From Solirubrobacterales bacterium (GTDB lineage Bacteria; Actinomycetota; Thermoleophilia; Solirubrobacterales; 70-9), in the NCBI GenBank assembly GCA_025450195.1, contig JANWHW010000026.1:1-60744 (forward strand): 60,744 nucleotides of DNA, in the 5' to 3' direction. Numbering within the stretch: the stretch's first letter is position 1; each line of letters opens with the position of its first letter. A program made the translations under genes and the position numbers. The notes below the pieces were generated by a model, which was given only the letters and a program-made list of their open reading frames with translations, did no database searches and was not told the origin of the DNA. Positions 8,184 to 16,412 of this stretch are shown here, piece by piece.

Positions 8184-9574
8184 CGCCAGAACTCCTTCGC
8201 GAGGCCGCGCCCCGACAGCAGTTTGTGCAGGTCGAGCAGAGCGGTGTACGTCGGCAGGGCGAAGAGGCGCTGGGGCGTCTGCTCGACGGCATGGTCCAAC
8301 GAGGCCTCGATCTCGGGCATGACGTCGATGGCCTCCTGCGGCCATCCGGCGTACTTCAGCCTCAGCGCCATCTCCGGAGCTCGCGTCCCTGCGCAGGTGA
8401 CGCGACGCACCGTTTGGCGCAGCAGCTCGAAGTCGGCGTCCCATATCCAGGACACGTCACGACCATCGGCGATCCTGTCGTTGAGGGCGATCCACAGGTC
8501 CAAGCCGGCTCCCTCGGCCTCGAGCTTCAGGGTGCGCAGGACCTCATTGGCGCCTGCCGGGTTCTTGATCAAGAGGATCGAGACCTGCCTATCGCCGATC
8601 GGCACCGTCTCGACCCGGCCGAACGCGGTGCGGACCTGGGCCATCGAGGAGACGATCGTCTGCAGCTCTATGCCGAGCTCCAGCCCGGCCGCCACCGCCG
8701 CCAGGGCGTTGTAGACGTTGTAGAGCCCCGGGAGTGGGAGCTCCATCCGAACGCTGCCCTGCGGGGTCTGGAGGGATACCGTCGAGCCATCCATCCCATG
8801 TAGCTCGATCTCAGTCGCCGCCACCTCGGGGATTGGGCGCGAAGCCCCACAGCTGGGGCAGGCGTAATGGCCGAGATGGCCGATGAAGGCACGCTCGTAT
8901 GCATATGGATGGCCGCATCGACGACAGTGCTTGGCGTCGAATGCATGCTGCAACTCGGGCAAGGCCTGCGAAGGGTCTTCGACGCCGAAATAGACGACGC
9001 CCTCGTGCTGTTTGCCGTCGCCGTTGCGTCCCAGGTCGGCGACCATCGGGTCATCGGCATTGAGAGCGAAGCGGCTCTTGCCGGCACGCTCGGCGACCAT
9101 CTGAGCCCAGCCTTCCGCGAGGGCCTCCACCTCGCCATAGCGATCGAGCTGATCGCGAAAGAGATTCCCCAGGACGATCAGAGAAGGCTGGAGCTGGCCG
9201 GTGACCTGTCGCAGCCAGGCCTCATCCACCTCGAAGAGCCCCTCACTGCCCTCTTGCTCGAGCAGGGCGGTGGCTATCCCCCAGGTCATGTTCGACCCGG
9301 CGCGGTTGTGAACGGGCTCGCGGCCAGCGGTGGCGAGAGCCGCGGAGATCATTCCTGCCGTGGTGGTCTTGCCGTTCGTGGCGCTGACCAGCGTCACCCC
9401 TTGGTCCAGAGATGCGCCCATACGGGCGATCGCGTCTGGTGAAAGGCGCAGCAGAACGCGCCCCGGCAGCGTCGTGCCGCCGCCACGCCCACTTGCCCTG
9501 CTGGCTGCCCCGATCGCCCGAGCAGCAAGGCGCTTCGCGCCAAACAACGGCCCGGTTTGCCCGGTGTCGCTCAA
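8180..9574 (-). CDS. murT: Lipid II isoglutaminyl synthase, Mur ligase-like subunit MurT
   Basis: MurT activates the D-Glu carboxylate of lipid II and, with GatD, amidates it. The 464-residue protein has the Mur ligase ATP loop SATNGKTTTAG, the following NRAGSNMTWG and the inserted Cys4 zinc ribbon (HCRRCGHPY ... YACPSCG) characteristic of MurT. The C-terminal part holds the MurT_C-like region. It overlaps the preceding lipid kinase gene by 4 bases and the following methyltransferase gene by 4. Confidence 0.94.
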   Translation of the reverse strand: MSDTGQTGPLFGAKRLAARAIGAASRASGRGGGTTLPGRVLLRLSPDAIARMGASLDQGVTLVSATNGKTTTAGMISAALATAGREPVHNRAGSNMTWGIATALLEQEGSEGLFEVDEAWLRQVTGQLQPSLIVLGNLFRDQLDRYGEVEALAEGWAQMVAERAGKSRFALNADDPMVADLGRNGDGKQHEGVVYFGVEDPSQALPELQHAFDAKHCRRCGHPYAYERAFIGHLGHYACPSCGASRPIPEVAATEIELHGMDGSTVSLQTPQGSVRMELPLPGLYNVYNALAAVAAGLELGIELQTIVSSMAQVRTAFGRVETVPIGDRQVSILLIKNPAGANEVLRTLKLEAEGAGLDLWIALNDRIADGRDVSWIWDADFELLRQTVRRVTCAGTRAPEMALRLKYAGWPQEAIDVMPEIEASLDHAVEQTPQRLFALPTYTALLDLHKLLSGRGLAKEFWR

Positions 9575-10467
9575 GCGCCGGCCTGGGGCGGCACGATCAC
9601 GCTGAGGGCACGAGGCAGCACGCGCAGCGAGGTTGGAAGATCGGTGAGATGCTCGCCATCCGCGTACACGGGAAGCGGCCGGCTGGCGCTCAGCTCGAGA
9701 TGGCGCGCACGGAAGACCTGCACCTCGTCCTCCTCGACGTGGGTGCCCTTGAACACCTTGGGCAGATTACCCACGAACCGAAGCTTTCCCACCTCTCCAA
9801 CCGTGACGATGTCGAACTCCCCATCGTCGAGCTGCGCATCGGGTGCGATGAACATCCCGCCACCGAACGCCTTGCTGTTGGCAACCGAAACCGAATAGCC
9901 GGTGAAGCGAATCCGCTCGTCGTCGACCCGAACCGTGAAGCGGGCCGGCTTCCAGCCAATCAAGGTGCGCAGCGCCGCGTACGCGTAGACGGTGTTGCCG
10001 CGCATAAAGCTCGTTTCGTTGGCGACCCGATTCGCTTCGGAGTCAAAGCCGACGCTGACGATCCCGAGAAAGCGCTTGCCGTTCGCCTCGCCGACGTCGA
10101 TCTGGCGCGTATGCCTGGCGGCCAGGACCTCGACGGCTTCCTCTGGGTCGTCGGGGATGCCGAGCACGCGAGCCAGGTCGTTGCCACGGCCGCCGGGAAC
10201 GATGCCCAGGGGGGTGGGCGAACCTGCCATCGCTCCTCCAATCGCCCCAATCAGCCCGTCGCCGCTGATCACAACCGGAAGCTCCCCGGCCTCGACCGCC
10301 AGTAGCGCCTGGGTGACCCCGTGCTCGAGGCTCTTGGTTCGCTGAACCCGAAAATCGATCCGGAGCGCGTCCAGTGCCTGCTCGACACGGGGCAGCAGCT
10401 TCAACGCTCGCCCGTGTGCCGACGCTGGGTTGACCAGCAGCACCATCGGCAGGCTCTCGACACTCAT
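9571..10467 (-). CDS. Diacylglycerol/lipid kinase family protein
   Basis: The protein (298 residues from ATG 10467) starts with VLLVNPASAHGRA, the nucleotide-binding beginning of the DgkB/YegS family, and continues with VPGGRGNDLAR and a C-terminal DGE motif (YADGEHLTDLP). The usual GGDGT loop reads ISGDGLIG here, a variant first Gly. Members phosphorylate diacylglycerol or related lipids; the substrate is not fixed. I prefer the inner start because TAGGCT lies 7 bases before it. ATG 10506 would overlap the upstream gene. Confidence 0.8.
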   Translation of the reverse strand: MSVESLPMVLLVNPASAHGRALKLLPRVEQALDALRIDFRVQRTKSLEHGVTQALLAVEAGELPVVISGDGLIGAIGGAMAGSPTPLGIVPGGRGNDLARVLGIPDDPEEAVEVLAARHTRQIDVGEANGKRFLGIVSVGFDSEANRVANETSFMRGNTVYAYAALRTLIGWKPARFTVRVDDERIRFTGYSVSVANSKAFGGGMFIAPDAQLDDGEFDIVTVGEVGKLRFVGNLPKVFKGTHVEEDEVQVFRARHLELSASRPLPVYADGEHLTDLPTSLRVLPRALSVIVPPQAGA

Positions 10468-10474
10468 GGTTTGC

Positions 10475-10480
10475 AGCCTA
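10475..10480 (-). promoter_or_regulatory. Candidate -10 hexamer (TAGGCT) of the lipid kinase-murT-gatD unit
   Basis: On the minus strand TAGGCT ends 7 bases before the ATG at 10467. It may drive the whole kinase-murT-methyltransferase-gatD unit. Confidence 0.45.
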
Positions 10481-10495
10481 TTCGGGTCGAGCCGC

Positions 10496-11008
10496 TCAGT
10501 CGCCATCCAGCCGACCTACGTAGAAGACCTCGCCGGCGGCCTCTCCTTTCTCTATCGCCTCGAACCCCATGCGGCGCAAAAGGCGTGGAGGGCGATCCGG
10601 CTTGCCTTTCGGCAGCCACCACCACTTGGGCTGACCTATGACATAGATCAAGTTCCCGCCGGAGCGAAGGACCCGGGAGATCTCCATGGGAAGGATGGCG
10701 CCATGACGCTGGACGACCAAGTCGAAGAAGTCGTTGGGATAAGGCAGGGACCGCCGGCTGCCACGCTTGAAGGCGACCCGACCCTCGGGGTCGAGCCCCA
10801 CTCTCGAGCTGGCGGCATGGACTGTCGCCATATCGGAATCGACGCCACGCACCCTGGCGCCGGGAAACTCTCGTGCCAGAAAGAGCACGCCGTCACCCTC
10901 GCCGCACCCGATCTCGAGAATCCGCTCAGGACTACGATCGACATGAAGGGCCGCGGCGGCAAGGGCGGTCAGCGAGGGGGACGGAGACAAGGACACCCCC
11001 TCGATCAT
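10496..11008 (-). CDS. Class I SAM-dependent methyltransferase
   Basis: The 170-residue protein has the SAM motif ILEIGCGEGDGVLFLA, the acidic VRGVDSD and LRSGGNLIYVIG. It is small, with a UbiE/class I core and no extra substrate domain. The substrate is unknown. It is divergent from the secreted PPIase gene, with 41 bases between starts, and ends 28 bases before the preferred lipid kinase start. Confidence 0.75.
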   Translation of the reverse strand: MIEGVSLSPSPSLTALAAAALHVDRSPERILEIGCGEGDGVLFLAREFPGARVRGVDSDMATVHAASSRVGLDPEGRVAFKRGSRRSLPYPNDFFDLVVQRHGAILPMEISRVLRSGGNLIYVIGQPKWWWLPKGKPDRPPRLLRRMGFEAIEKGEAAGEVFYVGRLDGD

Positions 11009-11035
11009 CGCAGCCGACCGCTTAGCCCAATCCTC

Positions 11036-11041
11036 TAGGCT
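11036..11041 (+). promoter_or_regulatory. Candidate -10 hexamer (TAGGCT) of the PPIase operon
   Basis: TAGGCT ends 8 bases before the ATG at 11050. No Shine-Dalgarno is visible. Confidence 0.45.
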
Positions 11042-11049
11042 TCGCGGCG

Positions 11050-11718
11050 ATGGGGGAGAAGACCGACCGCAGGTTGATCATCCTCGCCGTATTCGCGCTG
11101 GTTGCGGTCAGCGTTGTGGTCGCGGTCTTGATCGCAAGCGGCGGCGGCGAGGAGAGCGGCGGCCTCGCGGAAAGCTGCCAAGAGTCCGCGGTGGGCGCTC
11201 CAAACCACCTCAACCTGGACTGCCCTGACGTCGAGACCCCCGCGGAGGGCTCCGTCGCGGTCGTCGACACCAGCAAGGGGCAGTTCACGATCGCCCTTGC
11301 CACCGAGGAAGCCCCGCTGACCACCGCGTCCTTCTCTTACATGGTCGATCAGGAGCTCTACACGAAGACTAAATTCCATCGAATCGTGCCCGACTTCGTG
11401 ATCCAGGGCGGGGATCCACTCGGTAACGGCACCGGAGGCCCTGGCTACTCGGTAACGGAGGCGCCCCCGCCGTCGACCAAGTACACACCCGGGGTCGTCG
11501 CCATGGCAAAGGCCGGCGACGAGCCCCCCGGCACGTCCGGCAGCCAGTTCTTCGTAGTCACCGGGGCTGGAGGAGAAAGCCTGCCCGCCGAATACGCCCT
11601 GCTGGGCGAAGTAGTGGAGGGGCTCGATGTCGTGGGGCAGATTGGCAGGCTTGGGACGCCTAGCGAACAACCCAAAGAACCGATCTTCATCGACAAGATC
11701 ACCATCGAGGAACGCTAG
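11050..11718 (+). CDS. Membrane-anchored cyclophilin-type peptidyl-prolyl isomerase
   Basis: Cyclophilins catalyse cis-trans isomerisation of Xaa-Pro bonds. The 222-residue protein has an N-terminal membrane anchor (about residues 8-29), a short linker and a cyclophilin domain with FHRIVPDFVIQGGDP and SGSQFFVVTG. The catalytic arginine of FHR is present. The anchor puts the domain outside the cytoplasm, so it likely helps exported proteins fold. That fits the VKOR/DsbA pair later in the same gene run. Confidence 0.9.
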   Translation: MGEKTDRRLIILAVFALVAVSVVVAVLIASGGGEESGGLAESCQESAVGAPNHLNLDCPDVETPAEGSVAVVDTSKGQFTIALATEEAPLTTASFSYMVDQELYTKTKFHRIVPDFVIQGGDPLGNGTGGPGYSVTEAPPPSTKYTPGVVAMAKAGDEPPGTSGSQFFVVTGAGGESLPAEYALLGEVVEGLDVVGQIGRLGTPSEQPKEPIFIDKITIEER

Positions 11719-11736
11719 GCGGGCTGGACCGAGTCG

Positions 11737-12237
11737 ATGGCCAAGGTCAACGTAGGCGATACCGCACCCGACTTCGAGTTACCCGGCACCGCTGCAACGA
11801 CCTACCGGCTCTCCGATTACCGGAGCCGCAACGTCGTGCTGGCCTTCTACCCCGGCGATGCGACGCGCGTGTGCACAAAGCAGTTCTGCTCCTACCGGGA
11901 CGAGGGCGACCGGATCGACCAGCTCGATGCAGAGGTGCTGGGCATCTCACCGCAGTCGGTCGAGTCCCATGAGCGGTGGACCAAAGAGCAGGAGCTGAAC
12001 GTTCCACTGCTCGCCGACGAGGACCTGGCGGTGAGCAAGCTCTATGGAGTCACGGGTTGGCTCGGGCCCCTCGCGCGACTCACAGAGCTGAAAGAGGCAC
12101 CGGACGGTCGCTACGTGATGCGGTCGATCTTCGTGATCGACGCTGAGGGGGTCGTCCGGTACCGGCATGTCTCGAGAAGCGGCCACAGCTACCAGTCGGT
12201 CAGCGATCTCGAGCAAGCAGTAGCCGCGTTGGGCTGA
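11737..12237 (+). CDS. Peroxiredoxin, BCP/PrxQ type
   Basis: The enzyme reduces hydrogen peroxide and organic peroxides with a Cys thiol. The 166-residue protein has the peroxidatic Cys46 in [14 protein letters not shown] and a second Cys51 five residues on, the PrxQ/BCP arrangement for an intramolecular disulfide. The commonest motif PxxxTxxC reads PGDATRVC here. Its stop overlaps the next start by one base (TGATG), which suggests co-translation with the hydrolase. Confidence 0.9.
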   Translation: MAKVNVGDTAPDFELPGTAATTYRLSDYRSRNVVLAFYPGDATRVCTKQFCSYRDEGDRIDQLDAEVLGISPQSVESHERWTKEQELNVPLLADEDLAVSKLYGVTGWLGPLARLTELKEAPDGRYVMRSIFVIDAEGVVRYRHVSRSGHSYQSVSDLEQAVAALG

Positions 12238-13073
12238 TGCCCGCACAGCCGACGCCGTTTGCTGCTGGCCCGGACCCAGAGCTTCATGGCGAGATCGTGG
12301 GGGAGGGGCCTGCGATCGTCCTCTGCCACGGGATCACGGCGACCCGTCGCTCCGTCGTGCATGGATCGCGGGCCCTGGAGCGAGCCGGGCATACCGTGGT
12401 CTCCTACGACGCTCGAGGCCACGGCGAGTCCGACCCGGCGCCAGCCGGCGAGGGTTATGGATACCCGGAGCTGGTCACGGACCTCGAGTCGGTGATGGCC
12501 AAGAGCCTCGGCGACCGGCCCCCGGTTCTGGCTGGGCACTCGATGGGCGCCCACACGGCGATCGCCTACGCGCTGTCTCACCCCAATCGCCTGGGCGGGT
12601 TGGTTGTGATCGGGCCCGTCTACACGGGTGAGATCACAGACGATGCCCTCCGTTACTGGGACGGCCTTGCGGCCGCTCTGGAGCGGGGTGGGGTGGATGG
12701 CTTCGTCGCCTACATCGACGAGCAGCAGCAGGTCGAGCGATCGTGGCGAGATTCGGTGCTTCGCTTCACGCGGGAACGGATGCTGTTGCATCGTCACCCC
12801 GAGGCCATCGTCGAGGCGCTTCGTCAAGTTGCACGATCGAGGCCCTTCGAAGGCTTACCCGACCTGAGGGCCGTTCGCGTGCCAACGCTGGTCGTCGCGA
12901 GCCATGACGAGGCAGACCCGGGGCACCCCTACGAAGCGGCCGAGGCCTATGCCGAGCAGATCCCGGATGCGCGTCTGATCAGTGAGCAAGCCGGAGAGTC
13001 GCCACTCGCCTGGCAGGGCGGCAAGCTCTCCCGTGAGATCGCGGCCTTTTGCGCGGACCTCGAGGGTCGCTAG
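12237..13073 (+). CDS. Alpha/beta hydrolase lacking the usual catalytic histidine
   Basis: The 278-residue alpha/beta hydrolase has an HGIT oxyanion region, the nucleophile elbow GHSMGAH with Ser102, and the acidic SHDEADPGHP near residue 222. Near the C-terminus, where the family has a GH carrying the catalytic His, the sequence reads AGESPLAWQ with Glu254. The enzyme may use a different histidine or may not be a hydrolase. The substrate is unknown. It is translationally coupled to the peroxiredoxin gene. Confidence 0.8.
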   Translation: MPAQPTPFAAGPDPELHGEIVGEGPAIVLCHGITATRRSVVHGSRALERAGHTVVSYDARGHGESDPAPAGEGYGYPELVTDLESVMAKSLGDRPPVLAGHSMGAHTAIAYALSHPNRLGGLVVIGPVYTGEITDDALRYWDGLAAALERGGVDGFVAYIDEQQQVERSWRDSVLRFTRERMLLHRHPEAIVEALRQVARSRPFEGLPDLRAVRVPTLVVASHDEADPGHPYEAAEAYAEQIPDARLISEQAGESPLAWQGGKLSREIAAFCADLEGR

Positions 13074-13076
13074 CCT
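13071..13076 (+). promoter_or_regulatory. Candidate -10 hexamer (TAGCCT) overlapping the hydrolase stop codon
   Basis: The hydrolase stop TAG (13071-13073) begins TAGCCT, which ends 9 bases before the ATG at 13086. This is the fourth stop codon/-10 overlap in the window. Confidence 0.35.
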
Positions 13077-13085
13077 TCAGCCGCG

Positions 13086-13424
13086 ATGATCGACGTCGGC
13101 GCCGCAATCCACTATTCCGCTGTCGAGCCCGGAACTCCGGTCTACAGCTCAGACGAGCAAGAGGTAGGCCGCGTGGAGGTCGTCCTCGACAACTATCGCG
13201 AGCACATCTTCGATGGCGTGGTCTTCAAGGATGCGGGCGGAGTCCTGCGCTTCGCCGACGCGCCTGAGGTTGAGCACACGGCCGAGCGAGGAGTCATCCT
13301 CCGCCTCGCCGCCGCCGAGGCACAGCGCCTTGGCCCGCCGGAGGAGGGTCATCTGAAGTTCGGCCCCAACCGGAACACGGGCCGCCTTAGCCGCTTCTTC
13401 GGCCGCGGCTGGAAACGACATTGA
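13086..13424 (+). CDS. Small PRC-barrel-like protein
   Basis: The 112-residue protein has a short beta-rich domain with the PRC-barrel pattern (GTPVYSSDEQEVGRVEVVLDN, then IFDGVVFKD), and a basic C-terminal tail (GRLSRFFGRGWKRH). PRC-barrel proteins bind RNA-processing or photosynthetic complexes; no specific role can be given here. Its stop overlaps the TTG start of the VKOR gene (ATTGA). Family assignment is moderate. Confidence 0.65.
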   Translation: MIDVGAAIHYSAVEPGTPVYSSDEQEVGRVEVVLDNYREHIFDGVVFKDAGGVLRFADAPEVEHTAERGVILRLAAAEAQRLGPPEEGHLKFGPNRNTGRLSRFFGRGWKRH

Positions 13425-13861
13425 GCTCGACCAAGCCGCCTGCCGAGGGAACGCTGCGCAAGGTCGCGACCTTCGCCGCGACACTGGGGATAGGCGTAGC
13501 CGCCTACATCGCGATCGCCGAATCCGACGGCGGCGCGGCCGCTTGCCTGGCCGGGGGCGGAGGATGCGAGACGGTAGCCAAGAGCTCCCACTCCGAGTTG
13601 GCTGGAATCAGCGTCGCCGCGATCGGGATCGTTGGCTATGCATTGCTTTTGGGGGCGGCGCTGCTGCGCGGCGACGCGGCCCGAATGGCGGGGTTCGGGA
13701 TCTCCCTCGTCGGCTTTGGATTTAGCCTTTACCTCACGATCCTTGAGCTGTTCGTGATCGATGCGATCTGCCAGTGGTGCGTCGCAAGCGCAATCCTGAT
13801 GACCGTGCTCTTCGCCGTGAACACAATTCGCATGCTCGCCTACGTCGGAACCGAGCCATGA
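13421..13861 (+). CDS. Vitamin K epoxide reductase (VKOR) family disulfide-generating membrane protein
   Basis: Bacterial VKOR re-oxidises DsbA-like proteins with quinone. The 146-residue integral membrane protein has several hydrophobic helices, the loop cysteines Cys42 and Cys49 (ACLAGGGGCE) and the redox CQWC pair (Cys117/Cys120). The start is TTG at 13421, overlapping the previous stop, and its end overlaps the DsbA-like gene by 4 bases (ATGA). The coupling to a DsbA-like partner strongly supports an exported-protein disulfide pathway. Confidence 0.93.
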   Translation: MSSTKPPAEGTLRKVATFAATLGIGVAAYIAIAESDGGAAACLAGGGGCETVAKSSHSELAGISVAAIGIVGYALLLGAALLRGDAARMAGFGISLVGFGFSLYLTILELFVIDAICQWCVASAILMTVLFAVNTIRMLAYVGTEP

Positions 13862-14622
13862 ACGCCGAGGGGGAGCGGGAGAAGCGGCACGAGGAGCGCC
13901 TCCATGCCGAAGCCGACAGCGAAGGTCGTGAGCGGCGCCAGCGCATGATCAAGCTCGCTAGCGCGACTGCCTTCCTCGCAATCGCCGTTCTGCTCGTCCT
14001 GATCGTGGTCAGCCAACTAAGTACCGACGGAGGCGACACGGATCTCGAGCACACCGCCGAAGTGCGAGCCGAACTCTTGGGCCTCGACCAAGACGGCCTA
14101 ACCCTCGGCAAGCCCGGCGCCCCCGTAACCCTGGTCGAGTTCGGCGACCTCCAATGCCCGGCCTGCAAGACCTATGCCGAAAGCATCGTCCCCGAAGTGA
14201 TCGGCTCCAAGGTGCGCAGCGGCAAGACGAAGATCGAGTTTCGCAATTACACGATCATCGGCGAAGAATCCATTCCAGCCGGGGCAGCGGCGATCGCCGC
14301 CGGCGAACAGAGCCATGGCTGGAATTTCGTCGAGCTCTTCTACCGCAACCAGGGGTTTGAGCGCTCCGGTTATGTCACCGACGAGTTCCTAACCGAGGTG
14401 GCCAAAGGCGCAGGCGTCCCCGACATCGAGCGATGGAACGCCGATCGAAACAGCAGGAGGGTCCTCGCCGAGGTGTCCAAGACAAGAGCCGAGGCGGAAC
14501 AGCTTGGGCTCAACAGCACGCCATCGTTCGCAGTCGAAGGCCCGGCCACCGACGGCCTAGAACCGGTCGAGAGCTCCTTCTCGGCAGAGGAACTGGAAGA
14601 AGCCATCGAAAGGGCGGGCTAA
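13858..14622 (+). CDS. DsbA/thioredoxin-fold membrane-anchored oxidoreductase
   Basis: The 254-residue protein has a charged cytoplasmic N-terminus, one membrane helix (about 33-53) and an extracytoplasmic DsbA-like domain with the CPAC active site (Cys100-Cys103) in EFGDLQCPACKTY, plus a cis-Pro loop in NSTPSFAVEG. It should introduce or shuffle disulfides in exported proteins and be re-oxidised by the VKOR encoded just before it. ATG 13858 overlaps the VKOR stop, so the longer open frame upstream is not used. Confidence 0.93.
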   Translation: MNAEGEREKRHEERLHAEADSEGRERRQRMIKLASATAFLAIAVLLVLIVVSQLSTDGGDTDLEHTAEVRAELLGLDQDGLTLGKPGAPVTLVEFGDLQCPACKTYAESIVPEVIGSKVRSGKTKIEFRNYTIIGEESIPAGAAAIAAGEQSHGWNFVELFYRNQGFERSGYVTDEFLTEVAKGAGVPDIERWNADRNSRRVLAEVSKTRAEAEQLGLNSTPSFAVEGPATDGLEPVESSFSAEELEEAIERAG

Positions 14623-14650
14623 GTGCCCAAATCAACCCTCAGTCAGGCCC

Positions 14651-14673
14651 GGCAAGGCATTGCGCGCCTTGCC
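14651..14673 (+). terminator. Hairpin after the DsbA-like gene
   Basis: GGCAAGGC (14651-14658) pairs with GCCTTGCC (14666-14673) over a 7-base loop, 28 bases after the DsbA-like stop. No T-run follows. I see no gene in the rest of 14623-14790, which lies between convergent genes. Confidence 0.45.
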
Positions 14674-14790
14674 TGAGTTCACATAACCACCATTATCGTG
14701 CGTTGTTGGCGCGAGCTGAGGTGGCGCCGCCGTTCTTGGCCCACCACCTCTCCACCCCTCGATGCCCCTAACGGGGATAGGTCCTCAGGC

Positions 14791-15441
14791 TCAGGCCGAG
14801 AGCGAGGCACTGCCTCGAACCAGCGGCCTGACTATCGGCGGTGTCTTTGGCAGCTCGCTCTGGACGAGGTCGTCCAGCGTCAATCGTGAGGCCTCGATGG
14901 TCGCAACGGTGTCGCGGTTGCAGTGGCAGCCATCGCCGAGGAAGCGCCAGGGCTTTTCCAACCGGTCCTGCCAGCGAGCCAAGCCGGCGTCCTTGGAGCG
15001 AACGTGCTCGACGAAAAGCAGCCGCCCACCCGGTCGCAGGATCCGGGCGACCTCTGCCAGCGCCACCTTTGGATTGGGCACCGTGCAGAGCACGAGCGTG
15101 AAGACAGCGGTGTCAAAGCTCGATTCCTCGAAGGGCAGGGATTCGGCCGGGGCCTGCACCACCTCCGTCGCGATTCCCGTCTCCCCCACTTTGGCTTGGA
15201 GTTTTTTGAGCATATGCGGGTCGGGCTCGGCCAGCACGAGCTCGGTGACCCCTTCCGGGTAAAGAGAGAGGTTGGCGCCGGTGCCGCTGCCTATATCGAT
15301 CGTGCGGCCGCTTGCCTCCGCGAGCGCCGCGCGCCGAATCTCTCGCAGGCCGGCCTCTTCGGTCGCCTCGAAAGCGCGGTCGTAGATCGCCGCGAAACCC
15401 CTCCCCCACGTCGCGTCGTAGATCCGTCCCATCGTCGTCAT
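14791..15441 (-). CDS. UbiE-like class I SAM methyltransferase
   Basis: The protein (216 residues from ATG 15441) has the methyltransferase core: TIDIGSGTGANLSLYP, VLAEPDPHMLKKL, the FDTAVFTLVLC region and LRPGGRLLFVEH. This matches the group that methylates small lipophilic or arsenic-type substrates. ATG 15465, 8 codons upstream, is a possible start but lies in the loop of a perfect inverted repeat, so I prefer 15441. The SDR gene upstream is on the same strand. Confidence 0.8.
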   Translation of the reverse strand: MTTMGRIYDATWGRGFAAIYDRAFEATEEAGLREIRRAALAEASGRTIDIGSGTGANLSLYPEGVTELVLAEPDPHMLKKLQAKVGETGIATEVVQAPAESLPFEESSFDTAVFTLVLCTVPNPKVALAEVARILRPGGRLLFVEHVRSKDAGLARWQDRLEKPWRFLGDGCHCNRDTVATIEASRLTLDDLVQSELPKTPPIVRPLVRGSASLSA

Positions 15442-15444
15442 CTT

Positions 15445-15484
15445 GTGTGCAGTTGATGAGCCCATGGGGTCATCAACTGCACAC
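15445..15484 (-). repeat. Perfect 15-bp inverted repeat with a palindromic loop
   Basis: GTGTGCAGTTGATGA (15445-15459) is matched exactly by its reverse complement at 15470-15484. The loop contains the palindrome CCCATGGG (15461-15468). It fills the gap between the SDR stop and the methyltransferase start. There is no T-run on the minus strand, so it could be an operator, a processing hairpin or a terminator. Confidence 0.8.
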
Positions 15485-15489
15485 TCACG

Positions 15490-16389
15490 CTAGGCGGCGT
15501 TGCGTTCTGCCGCCGGCGTAGCCTTCGACTCGGCGGCAGGCGGCTCGAGCCCCGGCTCGCTATGTGTGACGCGCTCCTCATAGGAGTGGCGAGCGACGTG
15601 GTCGACTTCGGTCATCAGCTTGTCGATTTTCATCAGTCTCCCGATCGCCTCGCGCAGTCCACGGGGGAGTAGTCCGACGAACTTGAAGAGAGCGCCGTTG
15701 GCCCGCGGCACCCAGACGTCGAAGCGCGGGATCTCAAGCGCGTCGACGATCTCGTTGGCGACGTCCTCGGCCTCCACCGGTTTGACCAGGCGCTGGCCCA
15801 CCCCCGCGGTCAGTTCGGTGTTGACGACGGTCGGCATCACGCAGCTGACCTCGACCCCGCTGCCGCGCAGTTCCTGACGGACGGCCTCGCTAAGGCCGAC
15901 GACGGCGTGCTTGGTCGCCGAGTAGGTCGCGATGCCGGGAACCCCGCCCTTGCCCGCCTGGGAGGCGAGGTTGACGATGTGCCCGGTGCCGCGTGAGCGC
16001 ATCCTTTCGATCGCCAGCTGCGTACCGACGATGACGCCGTAGACGTTGATGTCGAGCTGGCGTCGAACAGAGTCGTCCGCCTCCTCGACCAGCGGCGTCA
16101 CCGGCATGATCCCGGCGTTGTTGATGACGACGTCGATCGGACCGAGCTGGCGCTCTGCCTCATCGAGGAACGATGCAAAGGAGGAGCGGTCGGTGACGTC
16201 GAGGGCCGTGGCGATAGTGCCGCCGCCGAGCTGCGATGCGGTTTGCTCCGCCAGCTCCAGATCGAGGTCTCCGATCGCCACACGGCAGCCCTTGCGGACC
16301 AATGCCGTCGCGGTCGCCTTACCGATCCCTCGGGCTCCGCCCGTGATCGCAACAACCTTGCCGCTGAGTGAACGTCGCTCCTTCGCCAT
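15490..16389 (-). CDS. Short-chain dehydrogenase/reductase
   Basis: The 299-residue classical SDR has the cofactor motif ITGGARGIGKA, NNAGIMP and the catalytic Ser plus YSATK (YxxxK). A C-terminal extension of about 50 residues follows the core. ATG 16389 is preceded by GGAGGAGGGAACG, a clear ribosome site, so the longer open frame is rejected. It sits 23 bases after a thiolase-like gene, which suggests lipid or sterol-type substrates. Confidence 0.88.
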   Translation of the reverse strand: MAKERRSLSGKVVAITGGARGIGKATATALVRKGCRVAIGDLDLELAEQTASQLGGGTIATALDVTDRSSFASFLDEAERQLGPIDVVINNAGIMPVTPLVEEADDSVRRQLDINVYGVIVGTQLAIERMRSRGTGHIVNLASQAGKGGVPGIATYSATKHAVVGLSEAVRQELRGSGVEVSCVMPTVVNTELTAGVGQRLVKPVEAEDVANEIVDALEIPRFDVWVPRANGALFKFVGLLPRGLREAIGRLMKIDKLMTEVDHVARHSYEERVTHSEPGLEPPAAESKATPAAERNAA

Positions 16390-16412
16390 CGTTCCCTCCT
16401 CCTCCGGCTGCC

